A stretch of 64,000 nucleotides of DNA from positions 84,456 through 148,455 of the forward strand of contig JANDJZ010001748.1 of NCBI GenBank assembly GCA_027943245.1, written 5' to 3'. This DNA is from Acanthamoeba sp. SK_2022b. Taxonomy: Eukaryota > Discosea > Longamoebia > Acanthamoebidae. A model generated the notes under the pieces. It searched no databases and had not been told where the DNA came from. It saw nothing but the letters and a program-made list of their open reading frames with translations. The translations under genes were made by a program, and so were the position numbers. This document shows positions 28,372 through 38,313 of the stretch, piece after piece; the stretch's first letter is position 1; each line of letters opens with the position of its first letter.

Positions 28372-28389
28372 TGTCGCTGAAAACCAACA
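28372..28389. promoter_or_regulatory. GlrR-type activator site 3 of glmZ
   Basis: TGTC-N10-AACA matches seven of eight fixed positions and is centred 32 bases from site 2 (about three helical turns), so all three sites could be on one DNA face. Confidence 0.55.
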
Positions 28390-28427
28390 CGTTTGCAGGC
28401 CGACACCAGATGCTCCCCCTGGAAGGC

Positions 28428-28456
28428 AAAAAGCCCGTGCGGTGCTGCACGGGCTT
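28428..28456 (-). terminator. Terminator upstream of the glmZ control region
   Basis: The arms AAGCCCGTGC and GCACGGGCTT pair perfectly over 10 bp around GGTGCT and end in TTTTT on the minus strand. It is the third terminator downstream of the tRNA operon and would insulate glmZ from read-through. Confidence 0.8.
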
Positions 28457-28495
28457 GTCGATGTTCCCTTCGTCATGCTGAGAAGAACTTGCTTT

Positions 28496-28563
28496 CATAA
28501 ACGACAGACGAAAAAAAACCGACTTGCGTCGGTTTCTTTGAGAGTGGTCGGCGAAAGAGGATT
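28496..28563 (-). repeat. Direct repeat A: duplicated tRNA-Pro 3' end plus terminator
   Basis: These 68 bases match 28657-28724 at 62 positions. The minus strand contains a 19-nt copy of the tRNA-Pro 3' end (AATCCTCTTTCGCCGACCA, one base different), a short linker and a terminator stem AACCGAC/GTCGGTT with a T-run. The rest of the tRNA is missing. The repeat period is 161 bp. Confidence 0.85.
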
Positions 28564-28656
28564 ACGCCCATCTTTGATGCGCGCCCTGCGGGCCGTTGCT
28601 GAAGCAACGTTGTCTCGCTACGCGAGGCTCGAACCTCCTGCGGAGGTGCTCATCCT

Positions 28657-28724
28657 CATAAACTGCAGGCGTAAAAAAACCGACTTGCGTCGGTTTCTTT
28701 GAAAGTGGTCGGCGAGAGAGGATT
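28657..28724 (-). repeat. Direct repeat B: true tRNA-Pro 3' end plus terminator
   Basis: This copy is the genuine 3' end of tRNA-Pro (AATCCTCTCTCGCCGACCA) with the operon terminator AACCGAC-TTGC-GTCGGTT and T7 on the minus strand. It recurs 161 bp further downstream as repeat A. The 93 bases between the copies hold GC-rich inverted repeats and a T-arm-like GAGGTTCGAGCCTC. Confidence 0.85.
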
Positions 28725-28782
28725 CGAACCTCCGACCCACTGGTCCCAAACCAGTTGCGCTACCAAGCTGCGCTACTCGCCG
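28706..28782 (-). tRNA. proM: tRNA-Pro (TGG)
   Basis: This is a 77-nt cloverleaf with encoded CCA. The anticodon loop TTTGGGA (anticodon TGG, plus-strand 28746-28748) sits on a CTGGT/ACCAG stem, with T-arm GGAGGTTCGAATCCTC. It is the last gene of the operon, matching proM of E. coli by position and sequence. Confidence 0.97.
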
Positions 28783-28856
28783 ATTTGTGTTGCTCATACT
28801 ACCTGATTTATCAGACTGTTGTCCATATAAATCTTATATTTATCAGATATTTTGCG

Positions 28857-28943
28857 TGGTGCGAAGAGAGGGACTTGAACCCTCACGTCCGTAAGAACAC
28901 TAACACCTGAAGCTAGCGCGTCTACCAATTCCGCCACCTTCGC
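28857..28943 (-). tRNA. leuT: tRNA-Leu (CAG)
   Basis: This is an 87-nt class II tRNA with a long variable arm and encoded CCA. The acceptor starts GCGAAGG, and the anticodon CAG lies in the loop of CTAGCTTCAGGTGTTAG. It is the third gene of the operon, as leuT in E. coli. Confidence 0.97.
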
Positions 28944-28984
28944 ACTGTCACAAAATACTGCTAAATCTTCACTTCGTTAGGAAG

Positions 28985-29061
28985 TGGGGTGGCTAATGGG
29001 ACTCGAACCCACGACAACTGGAATCACAATCCAGGGCTCTACCAACTGAGCTATAGCCACC
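28985..29061 (-). tRNA. hisR: tRNA-His (GTG)
   Basis: This is a 77-nt tRNA with the extra 5' G typical of tRNA-His, acceptor GGTGGCTATAG, anticodon GTG in CTGGATTGTGATTCCAG and encoded CCA. It is nearly identical to E. coli hisR and second in the operon. Confidence 0.97.
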
Positions 29062-29123
29062 ATTACTACTTCTTCTTACTCACGCGGTAATATTACCACC
29101 GCAGCTCCTGCGCACAAACTTAA

Positions 29124-29200
<77 letters not shown>
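29124..29200 (-). tRNA. argX: tRNA-Arg (CCG)
   Basis: This is a 77-nt tRNA with acceptor GCGCCCG, anticodon CCG in CTGCCCTCCGGAGGCAG, T-arm CAGGTTCGAATCCTG and encoded CCA. It is the first gene of the operon, as argX in E. coli. Confidence 0.97.
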
Positions 29201-29221
29201 GTAGCGCCGTTGCGGGAGGGG

Positions 29222-29250
29222 ATACTACGGATTTACGCCAATTCTGTCTA
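29222..29250 (-). promoter_or_regulatory. Promoter of the argX-hisR-leuT-proM operon
   Basis: On the minus strand TAGACA (29245-29250) and TAGTAT (29222-29227) are 17 bases apart, followed by the GC-rich discriminator CCCCTCCCGC. Such discriminators are typical of stable-RNA promoters under stringent (ppGpp) control. Confidence 0.65.
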
Positions 29251-29335
29251 GTGCTTTTTCGCAGAAATGTTGCGTTTGATTACGCTTTGCTCACTCCCGC
29301 GCACAAAAGCGCACTCCGTAGCCCCTTTTCACCGT

Positions 29336-30739
29336 TTATTGGCGCGTTTCTACCCGATTTTCAGCCGGATGATGTTTCTTGTGCATGCCGAAAGCGAAGT
29401 AGCACAGGCTGACGCCGGCTAAGAAAATCGCCCCGACCAGCAGGGAAATCCGCGTATCCGGGTTGATTCCCATGCCGACCAGCACGCAAATCAGAAAAGC
29501 GATGGTCAGATAGTTCACATACGGGAACATGATCGACTTAAAGCTGTGATTTTTGATCGCTTCCTTATGGGCGCGGCGGAAATAAAGCTGGCTTATCAGC
29601 ACCACGAACCACGGCACCATGCCCGGCAGCACGCTCGCGCTGTAGACATAGACGAACACCTGCTCCGGATTCGGGATGATGTAGTTCAGCGCGGAACCCA
29701 CCAACAGGCAGCCGATGGTGACGGCGATGCAGTTCACCGGCACGCCGCTGGCGGAAAGCTTGGTCAGCGCCGCCGGCAGCTGGCGGTTCTTGGCCAGGGC
29801 GTACAGCATGCGGCCGCCGCTGTACATGCCGCTGTTGCAGCCGGAGAGCGCGGCGGTCAACACCACGAAGTTGATGATGCCCGCGGCGGCAACGATGCCG
29901 ATCTTGGCGAAGGTCAGCACGAACGGGCTACCGGTGGTGCCGATGCCGTTCCACGGGAAGATGGTGACGATGACGAAGATTGCGCCGACATAGAAGATCA
30001 GGATGCGCCACAGGATATTGTTAATCGCGCGTTTCAGCGTCACCTGCGGGTTCTTGGCTTCTCCGGCGGTGATGCCCACCAGCTCAACCCCCTGATAGGA
30101 CGCCACCACGATGCACAGCGCAAACAGGAAGCCTTTCCAGCCGCCGGCAAAGAAACCGCCGTGCGCCGTCAAATTGGCGAAACCGATAGGTTCACCGCCG
30201 TTGCCGAAGCCGAAGAAGATCACCCCCAGCCCCACCAGAATCATCACGATGATGGTGGTGACCTTGATCATGGCGAACCAGAACTCCAGCTCCCCATACA
30301 GGCGCACCGCCGCCAGGTTGGCCAGCGCCACCATCGCCACGGCGATCAGCGCCGGCACCCACTGCGGTATTTCCGGGAACCAGAACTGCACATACACCCC
30401 GATGGCGGTGATCTCGGAAATGCCGACGGCAATCCACATAAACCAGTAGCCCCAGGCGGTCAGGTAACCGAAATAGGGATTCATGTACTTATGCGCGTAA
30501 ACGGCAAACGAGCCCGCGACCGGCTCGAGGAACAGCATTTCTCCCATCGAACGCATAATGAAGAACACGAACAGCCCGGCGATGATGTAAGCCAGCAGCA
30601 CCGACGGCCCCGCCCACTTCAGCGTACTGGCCGACCCCATAAACAGGCCGACACCGATGGTGCCCCCCAGAGCGATAAGCTCGATATGCCGGGCCTCAAG
30701 GCCCCGGTGTAGCCCTTGCGGTTTCTCTTTGTGTGCCAT
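29336..30739 (-). CDS. thrP: Threonine/serine:H+ symporter ThrP (YifK)
   Basis: This is a 467-residue APC-superfamily amino-acid permease of the inner membrane with about 12 membrane segments. The N-terminal signature [21 protein letters not shown] and [23 protein letters not shown] are characteristic. It is clearly YifK by end-to-end similarity, and the E. coli protein has been assigned as a threonine/serine importer. GAGG precedes the ATG. It lies upstream of the tRNA operon, in the same direction, and downstream of the ECA operon, as in E. coli. Confidence 0.93.
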   Translation of the reverse strand: MAHKEKPQGLHRGLEARHIELIALGGTIGVGLFMGSASTLKWAGPSVLLAYIIAGLFVFFIMRSMGEMLFLEPVAGSFAVYAHKYMNPYFGYLTAWGYWFMWIAVGISEITAIGVYVQFWFPEIPQWVPALIAVAMVALANLAAVRLYGELEFWFAMIKVTTIIVMILVGLGVIFFGFGNGGEPIGFANLTAHGGFFAGGWKGFLFALCIVVASYQGVELVGITAGEAKNPQVTLKRAINNILWRILIFYVGAIFVIVTIFPWNGIGTTGSPFVLTFAKIGIVAAAGIINFVVLTAALSGCNSGMYSGGRMLYALAKNRQLPAALTKLSASGVPVNCIAVTIGCLLVGSALNYIIPNPEQVFVYVYSASVLPGMVPWFVVLISQLYFRRAHKEAIKNHSFKSIMFPYVNYLTIAFLICVLVGMGINPDTRISLLVGAIFLAGVSLCYFAFGMHKKHHPAENRVETRQ

Positions 30740-31038
30740 AAATCCTCAATAATTTTTCTCGGGTTGTGTTTGCCTGCCGGCCGCTGCCGGTCGTTATTGT
30801 CATTATTAAAAGAATAAATCATCCCCTGCCGATCGGGTTGGCATCAACGGGTAGTCGGAGCGAAGTTACCGTGAGAGGGACATCGTTCAGCGCTGTCGCA
30901 TCAGGCTTCAGCGGCCAGGGATAATTTCCGGGCGGTATCGTTTCGCATTTCGCCGCTATAAGCAAACCGCAATTTAAAACTTTATGGAATAAATGCAGCG
31001 ACGTTTAGGGCCGGGGGTTATAGATATGCGGGAGAAAC
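30740..31038 (-). promoter_or_regulatory. thrP upstream region with a candidate GcvB target
   Basis: This stretch holds no gene. The minus strand carries AACACAAC (30763-30770), fully complementary to GUUGUGUU of the GcvB R1 region, about 25-30 bases before the thrP start. The Salmonella yifK mRNA is a known GcvB target with ACA motifs in this position. A confident promoter is not obvious by eye. Confidence 0.5.
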
Positions 31039-31067
31039 GTGCAAAAGCAGATTATTGGTACAGCAGA

Positions 31068-31096
31068 CCGGAGCGGAACAGCACTTTCCGCCCCGG
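31068..31096 (-). terminator. Hairpin at the end of the ECA operon
   Basis: The arms CCGGAGCGGAA and TTCCGCCCCGG pair with one mismatch around a 7-base loop, nine bases past the wecG stop. No T-run follows, so this may be a 3'-end stabiliser or part of a Rho-dependent terminator. Confidence 0.5.
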
Positions 31097-31104
31097 ATGA
31101 GGGA

Positions 31105-31845
31105 TTACATCTTGCCGCTGTAGTAGTAGCCGACAAACTTCAGCAGCTTCAACTGTCGGCCGATGCGGCTGGGCTGGCTGAGCAGGCGGTAGAGCCATTC
31201 CAGACCGAGGTTCTGCCACACCTTGGGCGCACGCTTCACATGGCCGGTAAAGACGTCGTAGGTGCCGCCCACGCCCATGTACAGCGCCTGCGGATGCACC
31301 TTGCGACAATCGCGCATCAGAATCTCCTGCTTCGGCGATCCCATCGCCACCGTCACGATAGCGGCGCCACTGGCGCGAATACGCTCGAACAGCGCCTCTC
31401 GCTGATCCGGTTTGAAATAGCCGTCCTGGCTGCCCACCAGGTTGACATTCCACTGGCTGCGCAGCTTTTGCTCGGTTTCCGCCAAGACCTCGGGCTTGCC
31501 GCCGACCAGGAAGACTGGCGTGCCTTCACGGCCGGCGCGCTGCATCAAGGCTTCCCACAGATCGGCACCCGCCACGCGCGAAACGTCCGCCGCCGGGTAT
31601 TTGCGGCGAATCGAACGCACCATGCTGATGCCGTCGGCGTACTTGTACTCCGCCTCATCCAGCAACGCATGCAGCGCCGGGTCCTCTTCCGCCTTCAGGA
31701 TCTTTTCCGCGTTCATGGCTACCAGCGTGCCCTGTTTTACCCGGCCGCCGTCGAACAAAAAGTCCATGCAGTGCGCCATATCGCGAAAGCCCCACAGGCT
31801 GAAACCGCGCAGCTCATACTGCGGCACCGAAATCTTTGCTTCCAT
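31105..31845 (-). CDS. wecG: UDP-ManNAcA transferase WecG (ECA lipid II synthase)
   Basis: WecG adds N-acetyl-mannosaminuronic acid to lipid I, giving ECA lipid II, on the cytoplasmic face. It is of the TagA/CpsF/WecG family (GT26). The start at 31845 gives 246 residues, the E. coli length. ATG at 31854 is three codons longer and also follows the wzyE stop closely. [10 protein letters not shown] and [12 protein letters not shown] are conserved, as are [14 protein letters not shown] and [17 protein letters not shown]. It is the last gene of the operon. Confidence 0.94.
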   Translation of the reverse strand: MEAKISVPQYELRGFSLWGFRDMAHCMDFLFDGGRVKQGTLVAMNAEKILKAEEDPALHALLDEAEYKYADGISMVRSIRRKYPAADVSRVAGADLWEALMQRAGREGTPVFLVGGKPEVLAETEQKLRSQWNVNLVGSQDGYFKPDQREALFERIRASGAAIVTVAMGSPKQEILMRDCRKVHPQALYMGVGGTYDVFTGHVKRAPKVWQNLGLEWLYRLLSQPSRIGRQLKLLKFVGYYYSGKM

Positions 31846-31859
31846 CGTTCTCATTACCC

Positions 31860-33227
31860 TTACAAAAGACCGTTCGCCCGAGGCACAGACGCCAGCGCGC
31901 GGGCGCGCGTCACTCTGGCCTTGATCAGCCCGGCGGTATCGAACAGCCAATACAGCAACTTCGCCAGCACCAGACAGGCGCCGAAAATAATGCAGAAAAA
32001 CACCACGCGCGACACGAAAGAGTCCACCCCTTCACGCGCCAGCACGATGATGTTGAACACCGCACCGAAGCAGAAGCCCTGCAGAATGGCCGCCTTATAG
32101 CGGTTCGGTTCGGTTTTGCCCAACTCATACAGCCAGTCGAACCACTTGATGATCATGCCCACCAGAATCGCGCCGAGCGGGATAAACAGCGCGCCGCCCA
32201 TCACCACCAGTGAACCGATCAGCGTCGGGGAAATCGCCAGCCCGGAGTGATTGTTCAGCACTTCCCAGGTGAAATAGTTGGCCGAGTTCAGCACCACGTC
32301 CGGCCGGCCCGGCCATAGCCAGGTTGGAATAAAGACGTAGAAATCACGCACGATCGGCGCCAGGCCCTGGAAATCGATCTTGTCGTAATTTTGCAGCAGC
32401 AGCGCCAGGTTTTCCCACGGCGAGAAGGTATCGCGGGTCAGGTAGAGGAAGGTATAGAACGCTTCCGCGCCGCTGACGTCCAGGCTGTAACGCTTCAACG
32501 CCAGCCAGAACATGCCGACTACGCCGAATATGCCCGCCGCCGCCAGCATCCACAGCGTGATCCAGCCGCGCACGATGCCGATAAACAGGAACAGCGCGAA
32601 GGCGATGATGATGTTGGCGCGGGTGCCGCCGACGATCACGTAGGTCAGAATACCGAACGCCACCGTCGCCACCAGGAACAAGAACCAGGCGCGCAGATCC
32701 TGCCGCAGGAAATAGACCACCAGCATCGCCGGAATGAAGAAGTAGAAGAACCGCTTGAGCGCCACGCCGGACACGTCGCTGGAGAAAATCTGGCTGTAAG
32801 AATTGAGCTTGAACAGCAGGAAGCCGTTCTGCATGAAAAAGATCCCAACGGTACCGATCGCCACCAATGCCAGCAGCACCCAGGTCATATGAGTCTCTAC
32901 CCGGTTCATGGTAAACAGCGCCGCACGCGGCTCTGTGCGGCGCTTGCGCAGCCGAGTCTTGTAGGTGACGTAATAGATGGCGTAAAACGCCGTCGCCGAC
33001 AGCAGGGCGTACAGCAGAAACTCCACCGGCACCACCTCGACGTCAAACTGGAACACCAGCAGGCAGGTCAAAGGAAAACCGAAATAGAACGTCAGCAAAT
33101 ACAGCAGCGAGAAGAAGACGTTGAAGTTGAAGCGCACGCGCCGAAACTCCTGGTAGGTCAGCGTCAGAATAAACGTCAGGCTGACCAGATAGACGACAAA
33201 CAGGCCGCCGAATTGCGCCAACGTCAT
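31860..33227 (-). CDS. wzyE: ECA polymerase WzyE
   Basis: WzyE polymerises the ECA trisaccharide repeat on the periplasmic face of the inner membrane. The 455-residue protein has roughly 11 hydrophobic segments and a large periplasmic loop holding [21 protein letters not shown]. It overlaps wecF by ATGA at its start and is followed by wecG, the standard order. Confidence 0.94.
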   Translation of the reverse strand: MTLAQFGGLFVVYLVSLTFILTLTYQEFRRVRFNFNVFFSLLYLLTFYFGFPLTCLLVFQFDVEVVPVEFLLYALLSATAFYAIYYVTYKTRLRKRRTEPRAALFTMNRVETHMTWVLLALVAIGTVGIFFMQNGFLLFKLNSYSQIFSSDVSGVALKRFFYFFIPAMLVVYFLRQDLRAWFLFLVATVAFGILTYVIVGGTRANIIIAFALFLFIGIVRGWITLWMLAAAGIFGVVGMFWLALKRYSLDVSGAEAFYTFLYLTRDTFSPWENLALLLQNYDKIDFQGLAPIVRDFYVFIPTWLWPGRPDVVLNSANYFTWEVLNNHSGLAISPTLIGSLVVMGGALFIPLGAILVGMIIKWFDWLYELGKTEPNRYKAAILQGFCFGAVFNIIVLAREGVDSFVSRVVFFCIIFGACLVLAKLLYWLFDTAGLIKARVTRARALASVPRANGLL

Positions 33228-34309
33228 GAGTGCTCTCCCGCCGCCAACGCCAGGGCTTGCTGCCAGCCGTCGACATAGTTCGGATTGAAGAAGGCGATCG
33301 CCTGTTTATCCACCGCCGCCAGCTGACGCTGCGCTTCGCGCACCACCGCCTCGTCCAGCGAATCGCCGTAGAACAGCACCGGCAGATGCTGTTCCGCCAA
33401 ATCCTGCCAGAACGGGTTTTGCCGGCTGAGCACGAAAGGCACGCCGAACTGAATCAGCAGGCACAGGGTGCCAATCCCCTGCTGGCGATTGAAAATGAAA
33501 TAGCCCAGATCGCAGGCGCGTAAAATATTGAGGTAGTCCTCAAACGCCACCTGCTGCGTGAGCAGCTGCAGGTTTTTCTCGCCGAACAGCGGCAACCCGG
33601 CGGCGCGCACCTGCTCGATGTAGGCATCGTTGTTGGCCGGATAACCCATCGGCAGGATCACGCGCACGTCGGCGCCGAACTGCTGATGAATCGCCTGCAG
33701 CGCTTCGATATGCCGATTGCTGCGATCGCCGGAGTTGCCTACCAGAATCGTCATCGGCCCGGCCAGGTTTTTCTCGACGTGAACGTCGGTCAGCGCCGGA
33801 TCCATGCGGGTCGGGAAGTACAGCAGCGAGGCCGGCACCCGCGCATGGCGCTGCTGGTAGTGAATCACGTCGCCGCGAGTAGCAAACACGTTCCCTACTC
33901 GCCCCTGCGCAATGCGGCGCAGCAGATAGAACAGCCGGAATTTCCAGCTGGTGGCGTCTTCATACAGATCGGCGCCCCAAATATGCCAACTGACCTGACG
34001 CGCCTTGATCTTGCCGCTCAGCAGCGCCAACCACAGCCCCGGATTGAACTGGCCGTGCAGGAAGAAGCGCGCATCGCGATCGGCCTGGGCACGGGCGATG
34101 ACCGCCGCCGCCAGGCTTTTCTTGTCTGCGTAGGGCTCAATGTTCAGGGCGGGGAAATCACCCAGTGCCGCCACATCCTTGGCCGCCACCATAAAATGCC
34201 GCGTCTGCTCAGCCGGCAAACGCGGCGCCAGCACGTCGTTGAAGAAGCGCAGCACCGTCTGGTTATGATGCGGGATATCGGATCCCAGAACGTGAATCAG
34301 TATGGTCAT
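33224..34309 (-). CDS. wecF: TDP-Fuc4NAc:lipid II transferase WecF (RffT)
   Basis: WecF completes ECA lipid III by adding 4-acetamido-4,6-dideoxy-galactose (family GT56). The 361-residue protein starts [25 protein letters not shown] and keeps the mid-protein [17 protein letters not shown] and the C-terminal [12 protein letters not shown] block [21 protein letters not shown]. It overlaps both wzxE upstream and wzyE downstream by four bases. Confidence 0.95.
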   Translation of the reverse strand: MTILIHVLGSDIPHHNQTVLRFFNDVLAPRLPAEQTRHFMVAAKDVAALGDFPALNIEPYADKKSLAAAVIARAQADRDARFFLHGQFNPGLWLALLSGKIKARQVSWHIWGADLYEDATSWKFRLFYLLRRIAQGRVGNVFATRGDVIHYQQRHARVPASLLYFPTRMDPALTDVHVEKNLAGPMTILVGNSGDRSNRHIEALQAIHQQFGADVRVILPMGYPANNDAYIEQVRAAGLPLFGEKNLQLLTQQVAFEDYLNILRACDLGYFIFNRQQGIGTLCLLIQFGVPFVLSRQNPFWQDLAEQHLPVLFYGDSLDEAVVREAQRQLAAVDKQAIAFFNPNYVDGWQQALALAAGEHS

Positions 34310-35556
34310 ACTCGTCTACGATAAATAAGGAACACGCAGCTACAGAGCGCGAAATACACGATGTAGGTTGCCATATAGGCCTGAGCCGCCCCCAACGCGC
34401 CGTGCAGCGGGATCAGCCAGTGCGAGAACAGCGTCAGCAGCAGAAACTGGCTGACTTCCGTCAGGATATAGAAGCGCAGCGACGCTTTGGCGATCACCAG
34501 ATAGCCGAACACATAGGCCCCGACTTTCAGCACGTCGCCCACCAGCTGCCAGGCAAACAGATCGCGCATGGCGACAAACTTGTCCGAGAACAGCAGCCAA
34601 ATAGCGAAATCGCGCAGCACCCAAACCGTAAAGCTCGCCGCCGCTACCGCCGGCAGCACGAATTTAAGCGAACGCACGATCTCCCGTGAGATGGCGCCCT
34701 TGTCCGTCAGCCGCGACAGCGTCGGCAGCAAATAGACGGTAAACGAAGCGGTGATAAACTGCAGATAGGCATCGGAAATGCTGCTGACGCCCTGCCAAAT
34801 CCCCACCTCATCCCAGCCGTAATGGGCGGCCAACAGGTTACGCATCATCACGTAGGCCACCGGCAGCGTCACCGACGTGATCAACGCCATGAGGGTGAAT
34901 TTGCCGAGATTGCCGGCCACGAGTTTGTCCCAACGCGGCGCCAGATAGCGCAGCGGCAGCGTTTTGCGCCGCCACAGCATCAGCCCGGCAGGCAACACCA
35001 CCAACGCCGGCACCAGCGCCAGCCCCGCCAACGCGCCTTCATAGCCACCCAGCGTGAAGCACAGGTAATAAGCCACCACGCCAATCAGGCTGCCGCCGAT
35101 CACCGCCAGCGCATTGCCCATCGCGTCGCGGTAGCCTTTCAGCACCGCCATGAACAGGTTGGCGTAGGCGATGCCCATCTGAATGAAGGCGACGGCGCGC
35201 ACCACATCGACGTAATCGGCATGCCCGAACAGCCCGATGCTGATCGGTTCGGCGGCGAACAGAAACACCAGCGCCAGCAAGGTCGAAAAACCCAGCACGA
35301 TACTCGACGCAGTGCCTACCGCCAGACGCAGACGCTGCGGATCCTGGTGGTACTCCGCCACGTATTTGGTGATGCCGTTAAAAATACCCGCGCCGGACAG
35401 CACGCCCAGCACGGTAATCAACTGGCGGAAGTTACCCGCCTGCCCCACCCCGCTGGGGCCAAACGCCACCGCCAGCAGCTTCACCACCAACAACCCCACG
35501 CCGATTTTGATCAGCGTGGAGCCGGCAGTCCATATCGATGCTTTTGCCAGCGACAT
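34306..35556 (-). CDS. wzxE: ECA lipid III flippase WzxE
   Basis: WzxE moves undecaprenyl-linked ECA lipid III across the inner membrane (MOP superfamily, about 12 membrane segments). The ATG at 35556 ([12 protein letters not shown]) gives 416 residues, as in E. coli. An in-frame start three codons earlier overlaps wec[28 protein letters not shown] and [16 protein letters not shown] are near-identical to E. coli. wecE stops one base before it. Confidence 0.95.
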   Translation of the reverse strand: MSLAKASIWTAGSTLIKIGVGLLVVKLLAVAFGPSGVGQAGNFRQLITVLGVLSGAGIFNGITKYVAEYHQDPQRLRLAVGTASSIVLGFSTLLALVFLFAAEPISIGLFGHADYVDVVRAVAFIQMGIAYANLFMAVLKGYRDAMGNALAVIGGSLIGVVAYYLCFTLGGYEGALAGLALVPALVVLPAGLMLWRRKTLPLRYLAPRWDKLVAGNLGKFTLMALITSVTLPVAYVMMRNLLAAHYGWDEVGIWQGVSSISDAYLQFITASFTVYLLPTLSRLTDKGAISREIVRSLKFVLPAVAAASFTVWVLRDFAIWLLFSDKFVAMRDLFAWQLVGDVLKVGAYVFGYLVIAKASLRFYILTEVSQFLLLTLFSHWLIPLHGALGAAQAYMATYIVYFALCSCVFLIYRRRV

Positions 35557-35557
35557 A

Positions 35558-36688
35558 TCAGGCAAAGAAGCTCAGGATGGTATTGATTACCGTACGCTGA
35601 TTGACATCGGACATATTGTAGAACAGCGGCAAGCGCACCAGGCGCGCGCTTTCCTGCGAGGTATAACGGTCTTCGCCGGCAAAGCGACCAAAACGTTCGC
35701 CGGCCGGGCAGTCATGCAGCGGGATATAGTGGAACACCGCCATGATCTCGGCTTCCTTCAGGTAGTCGATAAAAGCCGTGCGATCGTCGATATCCCGCAG
35801 CTTGATATAGAACATGTGCGCATTGTGCTTGCAGTCCGCCGGTATGCTCGGCAGCTCGATGCGCCCGGCCTTCGCCAACGGCAGGAAACTGTCGTAGTAC
35901 TTCTGCCACAGCGTCAGGCGGCGCTGGTTGATGCGTTCCGCCACTTCCAGCTGGCCCCACAGGTAGGCGGCCTGCAGGTCAGACATCAGATAGCTGGAGC
36001 CGATGTCGCGCCAGGTATATTTGTCGACCTGACCACGGAAGAACTGGCTGCGGTTGGTGCCTTTCTCGCGGATGACTTCCGCCCGATCGACCAGAGCCGG
36101 ATCGTTCACCAGCGTCGCACCACCTTCGCCGCCGGCGGTATAGTTTTTGGTTTCATGGAAGCTGAAACAGCCGATGTGGCCGATGGTGCCCAATGCCTTG
36201 CCTTTGTAGGTCGACATCACGCCCTGCGCGGCGTCTTCCACCACGAACAGGTTATATTTCTTCGCCAGCGCCATGATGGTATCCATCTCGCAGGCGACGC
36301 CGGCGTAGTGTACCGGCACGATCGCGCGGGTTTTATCGGTGATCGCCGCTTCGATTTTGGTTTCGTCGATATTCATGGTATCCGGACGCAGGTCGACGAA
36401 CACCACTTTAGCCCCGCGCAACACAAAGGCATTGGCGGTAGAAACGAAGGTAAAACTCGGCATGATCACTTCGTCACCCGGCTGAATATCCAGCAGGATG
36501 GCGGCCATTTCCAACGACGCGGTGCAGGAAGGCGTCAGCAACACTTTCGCGCTGCCGAAACGCTGTTCCATCCACTGCTGACAGCGGCGGGTAAAGCCAC
36601 CGTCGCCGCATAGCTTGCCGCTGCCCATAGCAGCCTGCATATATTCCAGTTCAGTGCCAACAACCGGTGGAGCGTTAAATGGAATCAT
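35558..36688 (-). CDS. wecE: TDP-4-oxo-6-deoxyglucose transaminase WecE (RffA)
   Basis: WecE makes TDP-4-amino-4,6-dideoxygalactose, the precursor of Fuc4NAc, using PLP. The ATG at 36688 ([11 protein letters not shown]) gives 376 residues, as in E. coli. Twelve more in-frame codons upstream lie inside wecD. The DegT/DnrJ/EryC1 fold shows VVEDAAQG and the PLP lysine in SFHETKNYTAGGEGG. It overlaps wecD by 14 bases. Confidence 0.95.
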   Translation of the reverse strand: MIPFNAPPVVGTELEYMQAAMGSGKLCGDGGFTRRCQQWMEQRFGSAKVLLTPSCTASLEMAAILLDIQPGDEVIMPSFTFVSTANAFVLRGAKVVFVDLRPDTMNIDETKIEAAITDKTRAIVPVHYAGVACEMDTIMALAKKYNLFVVEDAAQGVMSTYKGKALGTIGHIGCFSFHETKNYTAGGEGGATLVNDPALVDRAEVIREKGTNRSQFFRGQVDKYTWRDIGSSYLMSDLQAAYLWGQLEVAERINQRRLTLWQKYYDSFLPLAKAGRIELPSIPADCKHNAHMFYIKLRDIDDRTAFIDYLKEAEIMAVFHYIPLHDCPAGERFGRFAGEDRYTSQESARLVRLPLFYNMSDVNQRTVINTILSFFA

Positions 36689-37406
36689 GTCTACCTCTGT
36701 ATAACCAGTACGCGGTGCTTTCAATCACGGCACCCTGTCGTTGATAGAGTCGTAATGCGGCGATATTGCTTATCTGGGTCGCGACCCGCAGGCGCTGCAT
36801 ACCTTGACGCCGACATTCGGCGATCGCCGCCGTCATCAGCCGAGTGCCAATGCCCCGGCCGGATACGCCGGGGAAAGCTGCCAGCAGGCCGATACGCATT
36901 TCCTGGCCGCCAATGTCACGCAGGCTGACAAAGCCTTCGGGTTGCCCCTGGTTGTCCAGAGCCAACAGGCACTGATGATCGAACGCGCCTAAAACGGCCT
37001 TTTCAATCCACAAAGCATAAAACCGGCCGCTGTCATCAGGTTGATACCAAGGTGCGCGAAAGCGGCTGACGGTGAACGCCTGAGCCGCCGCGGCACGCAA
37101 TGCCGGGATATCTGACTCGGTTGCCAGACGGGAAGTCTGGGCTCCGTCGCCGGGTTCCGCCGCTCGTTCACGCTCAAGAGCCAGGACCAGATCGACCTCA
37201 CCCTCAACCAGACGAAATCCCAAGCCGGCGAGACTATCCGCCAATGCCAGTTGCTGCGCGGGAATTTTTGCCTGCACCAGGGCATAAGCCGCCAAGTCGG
37301 CTTCGGCAAGCGCCGGGGCCGAGGAGGAGAAGCCGAGTTTCGCGCTGTCTAGCGCGAAAAACTCGCTTTCCCACGCCAAAGGCTCAATAGTGGCGTGGAC
37401 GCACAT
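36675..37406 (-). CDS. wecD: dTDP-4-amino-4,6-dideoxygalactose acetyltransferase WecD (RffC)
   Basis: WecD is a GNAT-fold enzyme that acetylates TDP-Fuc4N. The 243-residue product is longer than E. coli (224). The extra residues are mainly in the linker after [11 protein letters not shown] and in the GNAT loop. [19 protein letters not shown] and the acetyl-CoA loop [12 protein letters not shown] are visible, and the end STAYWLYRG is conserved. It overlaps rffH upstream and wecE downstream. It is the most diverged gene of the operon. Confidence 0.92.
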   Translation of the reverse strand: MCVHATIEPLAWESEFFALDSAKLGFSSSAPALAEADLAAYALVQAKIPAQQLALADSLAGLGFRLVEGEVDLVLALERERAAEPGDGAQTSRLATESDIPALRAAAAQAFTVSRFRAPWYQPDDSGRFYALWIEKAVLGAFDHQCLLALDNQGQPEGFVSLRDIGGQEMRIGLLAAFPGVSGRGIGTRLMTAAIAECRRQGMQRLRVATQISNIAALRLYQRQGAVIESTAYWLYRGRHDSI

Positions 37407-38265
37407 GCAGCAGGTCCAACAAATACTTGCCGTAGCCCGTTTTGGACAATGAGGTGGCGGCGCGTTTCAGCCCCTTGTCATCCAGCCAGCCGTTACGCCA
37501 GGCGATCTCTTCCAGACAGGCGATTTTAAAGCCCTGGCGCTTTTCTACCGTCTGCACGAAGCTGCTGGCTTCCAGCAGGCTGTCGTGAGTCCCGGTGTCC
37601 AGCCAGGCGAAACCACGCCCCAACAGCTCGACGGTCAGTTCACCGCGCTCCAGATACATCTGGTTGATGCTGGTGATTTCCAGCTCGCCGCGTTCGGAAG
37701 GCTTCACCTGCTTGGCAAACTCCACCACCTGGCTATCGTAGAAGTACAGGCCGGTCACCGCCCAATCGGATTTCGGTTTCTTCGGCTTTTCTTCGATCGA
37801 CAGCGCGCGGAAATTTTCGTCAAACTCCACGACGCCAAAGCGTTCAGGATCCATCACCTGATAACCGAACACGGTGGCACCTTCGGTGCGAGCCGCGACG
37901 GTTTTTAATTTCGGGCTGAAAGATTGGCCGAAGAAGATGTTATCTCCCAACACCAGGCAGCAAGAATCGCCGTTGATAAACTCCTCGCCGATCAGAAACG
38001 CCTGCGCCAGACCTTCCGGCTTAGGCTGCGCAGCGTAGCTGAGATTGACGCCGAACTGTTCGCCGTTACCCAACAAACGCTCGAAGGACGGCAGATCTTC
38101 CGGGGTCGAGATGATCAAAATGTCACGGATCCCCGCCAACATCAGTACCGACATCGGGTAATAGATCATCGGCTTGTCATAAATCGGCAGCAGTTGCTTG
38201 GACACGCCACGAGTAATCGGATGCAGACGCGTACCGGAACCGCCAGCCAGAATAATACCTTTCAT
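37384..38265 (-). CDS. rffH: Glucose-1-phosphate thymidylyltransferase RffH
   Basis: RffH makes dTDP-glucose from dTTP and glucose-1-phosphate for the TDP-Fuc4NAc branch of ECA. It is a paralogue of RmlA. The ATG at 38265 with GGAG upstream gives 293 residues, as in E. coli. The nucleotide-binding signature [16 protein letters not shown], then [26 protein letters not shown] and [13 protein letters not shown] are clear. Confidence 0.95.
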   Translation of the reverse strand: MKGIILAGGSGTRLHPITRGVSKQLLPIYDKPMIYYPMSVLMLAGIRDILIISTPEDLPSFERLLGNGEQFGVNLSYAAQPKPEGLAQAFLIGEEFINGDSCCLVLGDNIFFGQSFSPKLKTVAARTEGATVFGYQVMDPERFGVVEFDENFRALSIEEKPKKPKSDWAVTGLYFYDSQVVEFAKQVKPSERGELEITSINQMYLERGELTVELLGRGFAWLDTGTHDSLLEASSFVQTVEKRQGFKIACLEEIAWRNGWLDDKGLKRAATSLSKTGYGKYLLDLLHVRPRHY

Positions 38266-38313
38266 ACTTACTCCAAAACCCACCGCGCCGGCGCAAAGCG
38301 GCGCGGCGTTAAA

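Noticed and set aside
28442..28702. 86-codon plus-strand ORF in the tRNA tail
   Set aside because: It is made of the terminator and the tRNA-derived repeats on the non-transcribed strand. Low complexity and repeat content explain it.
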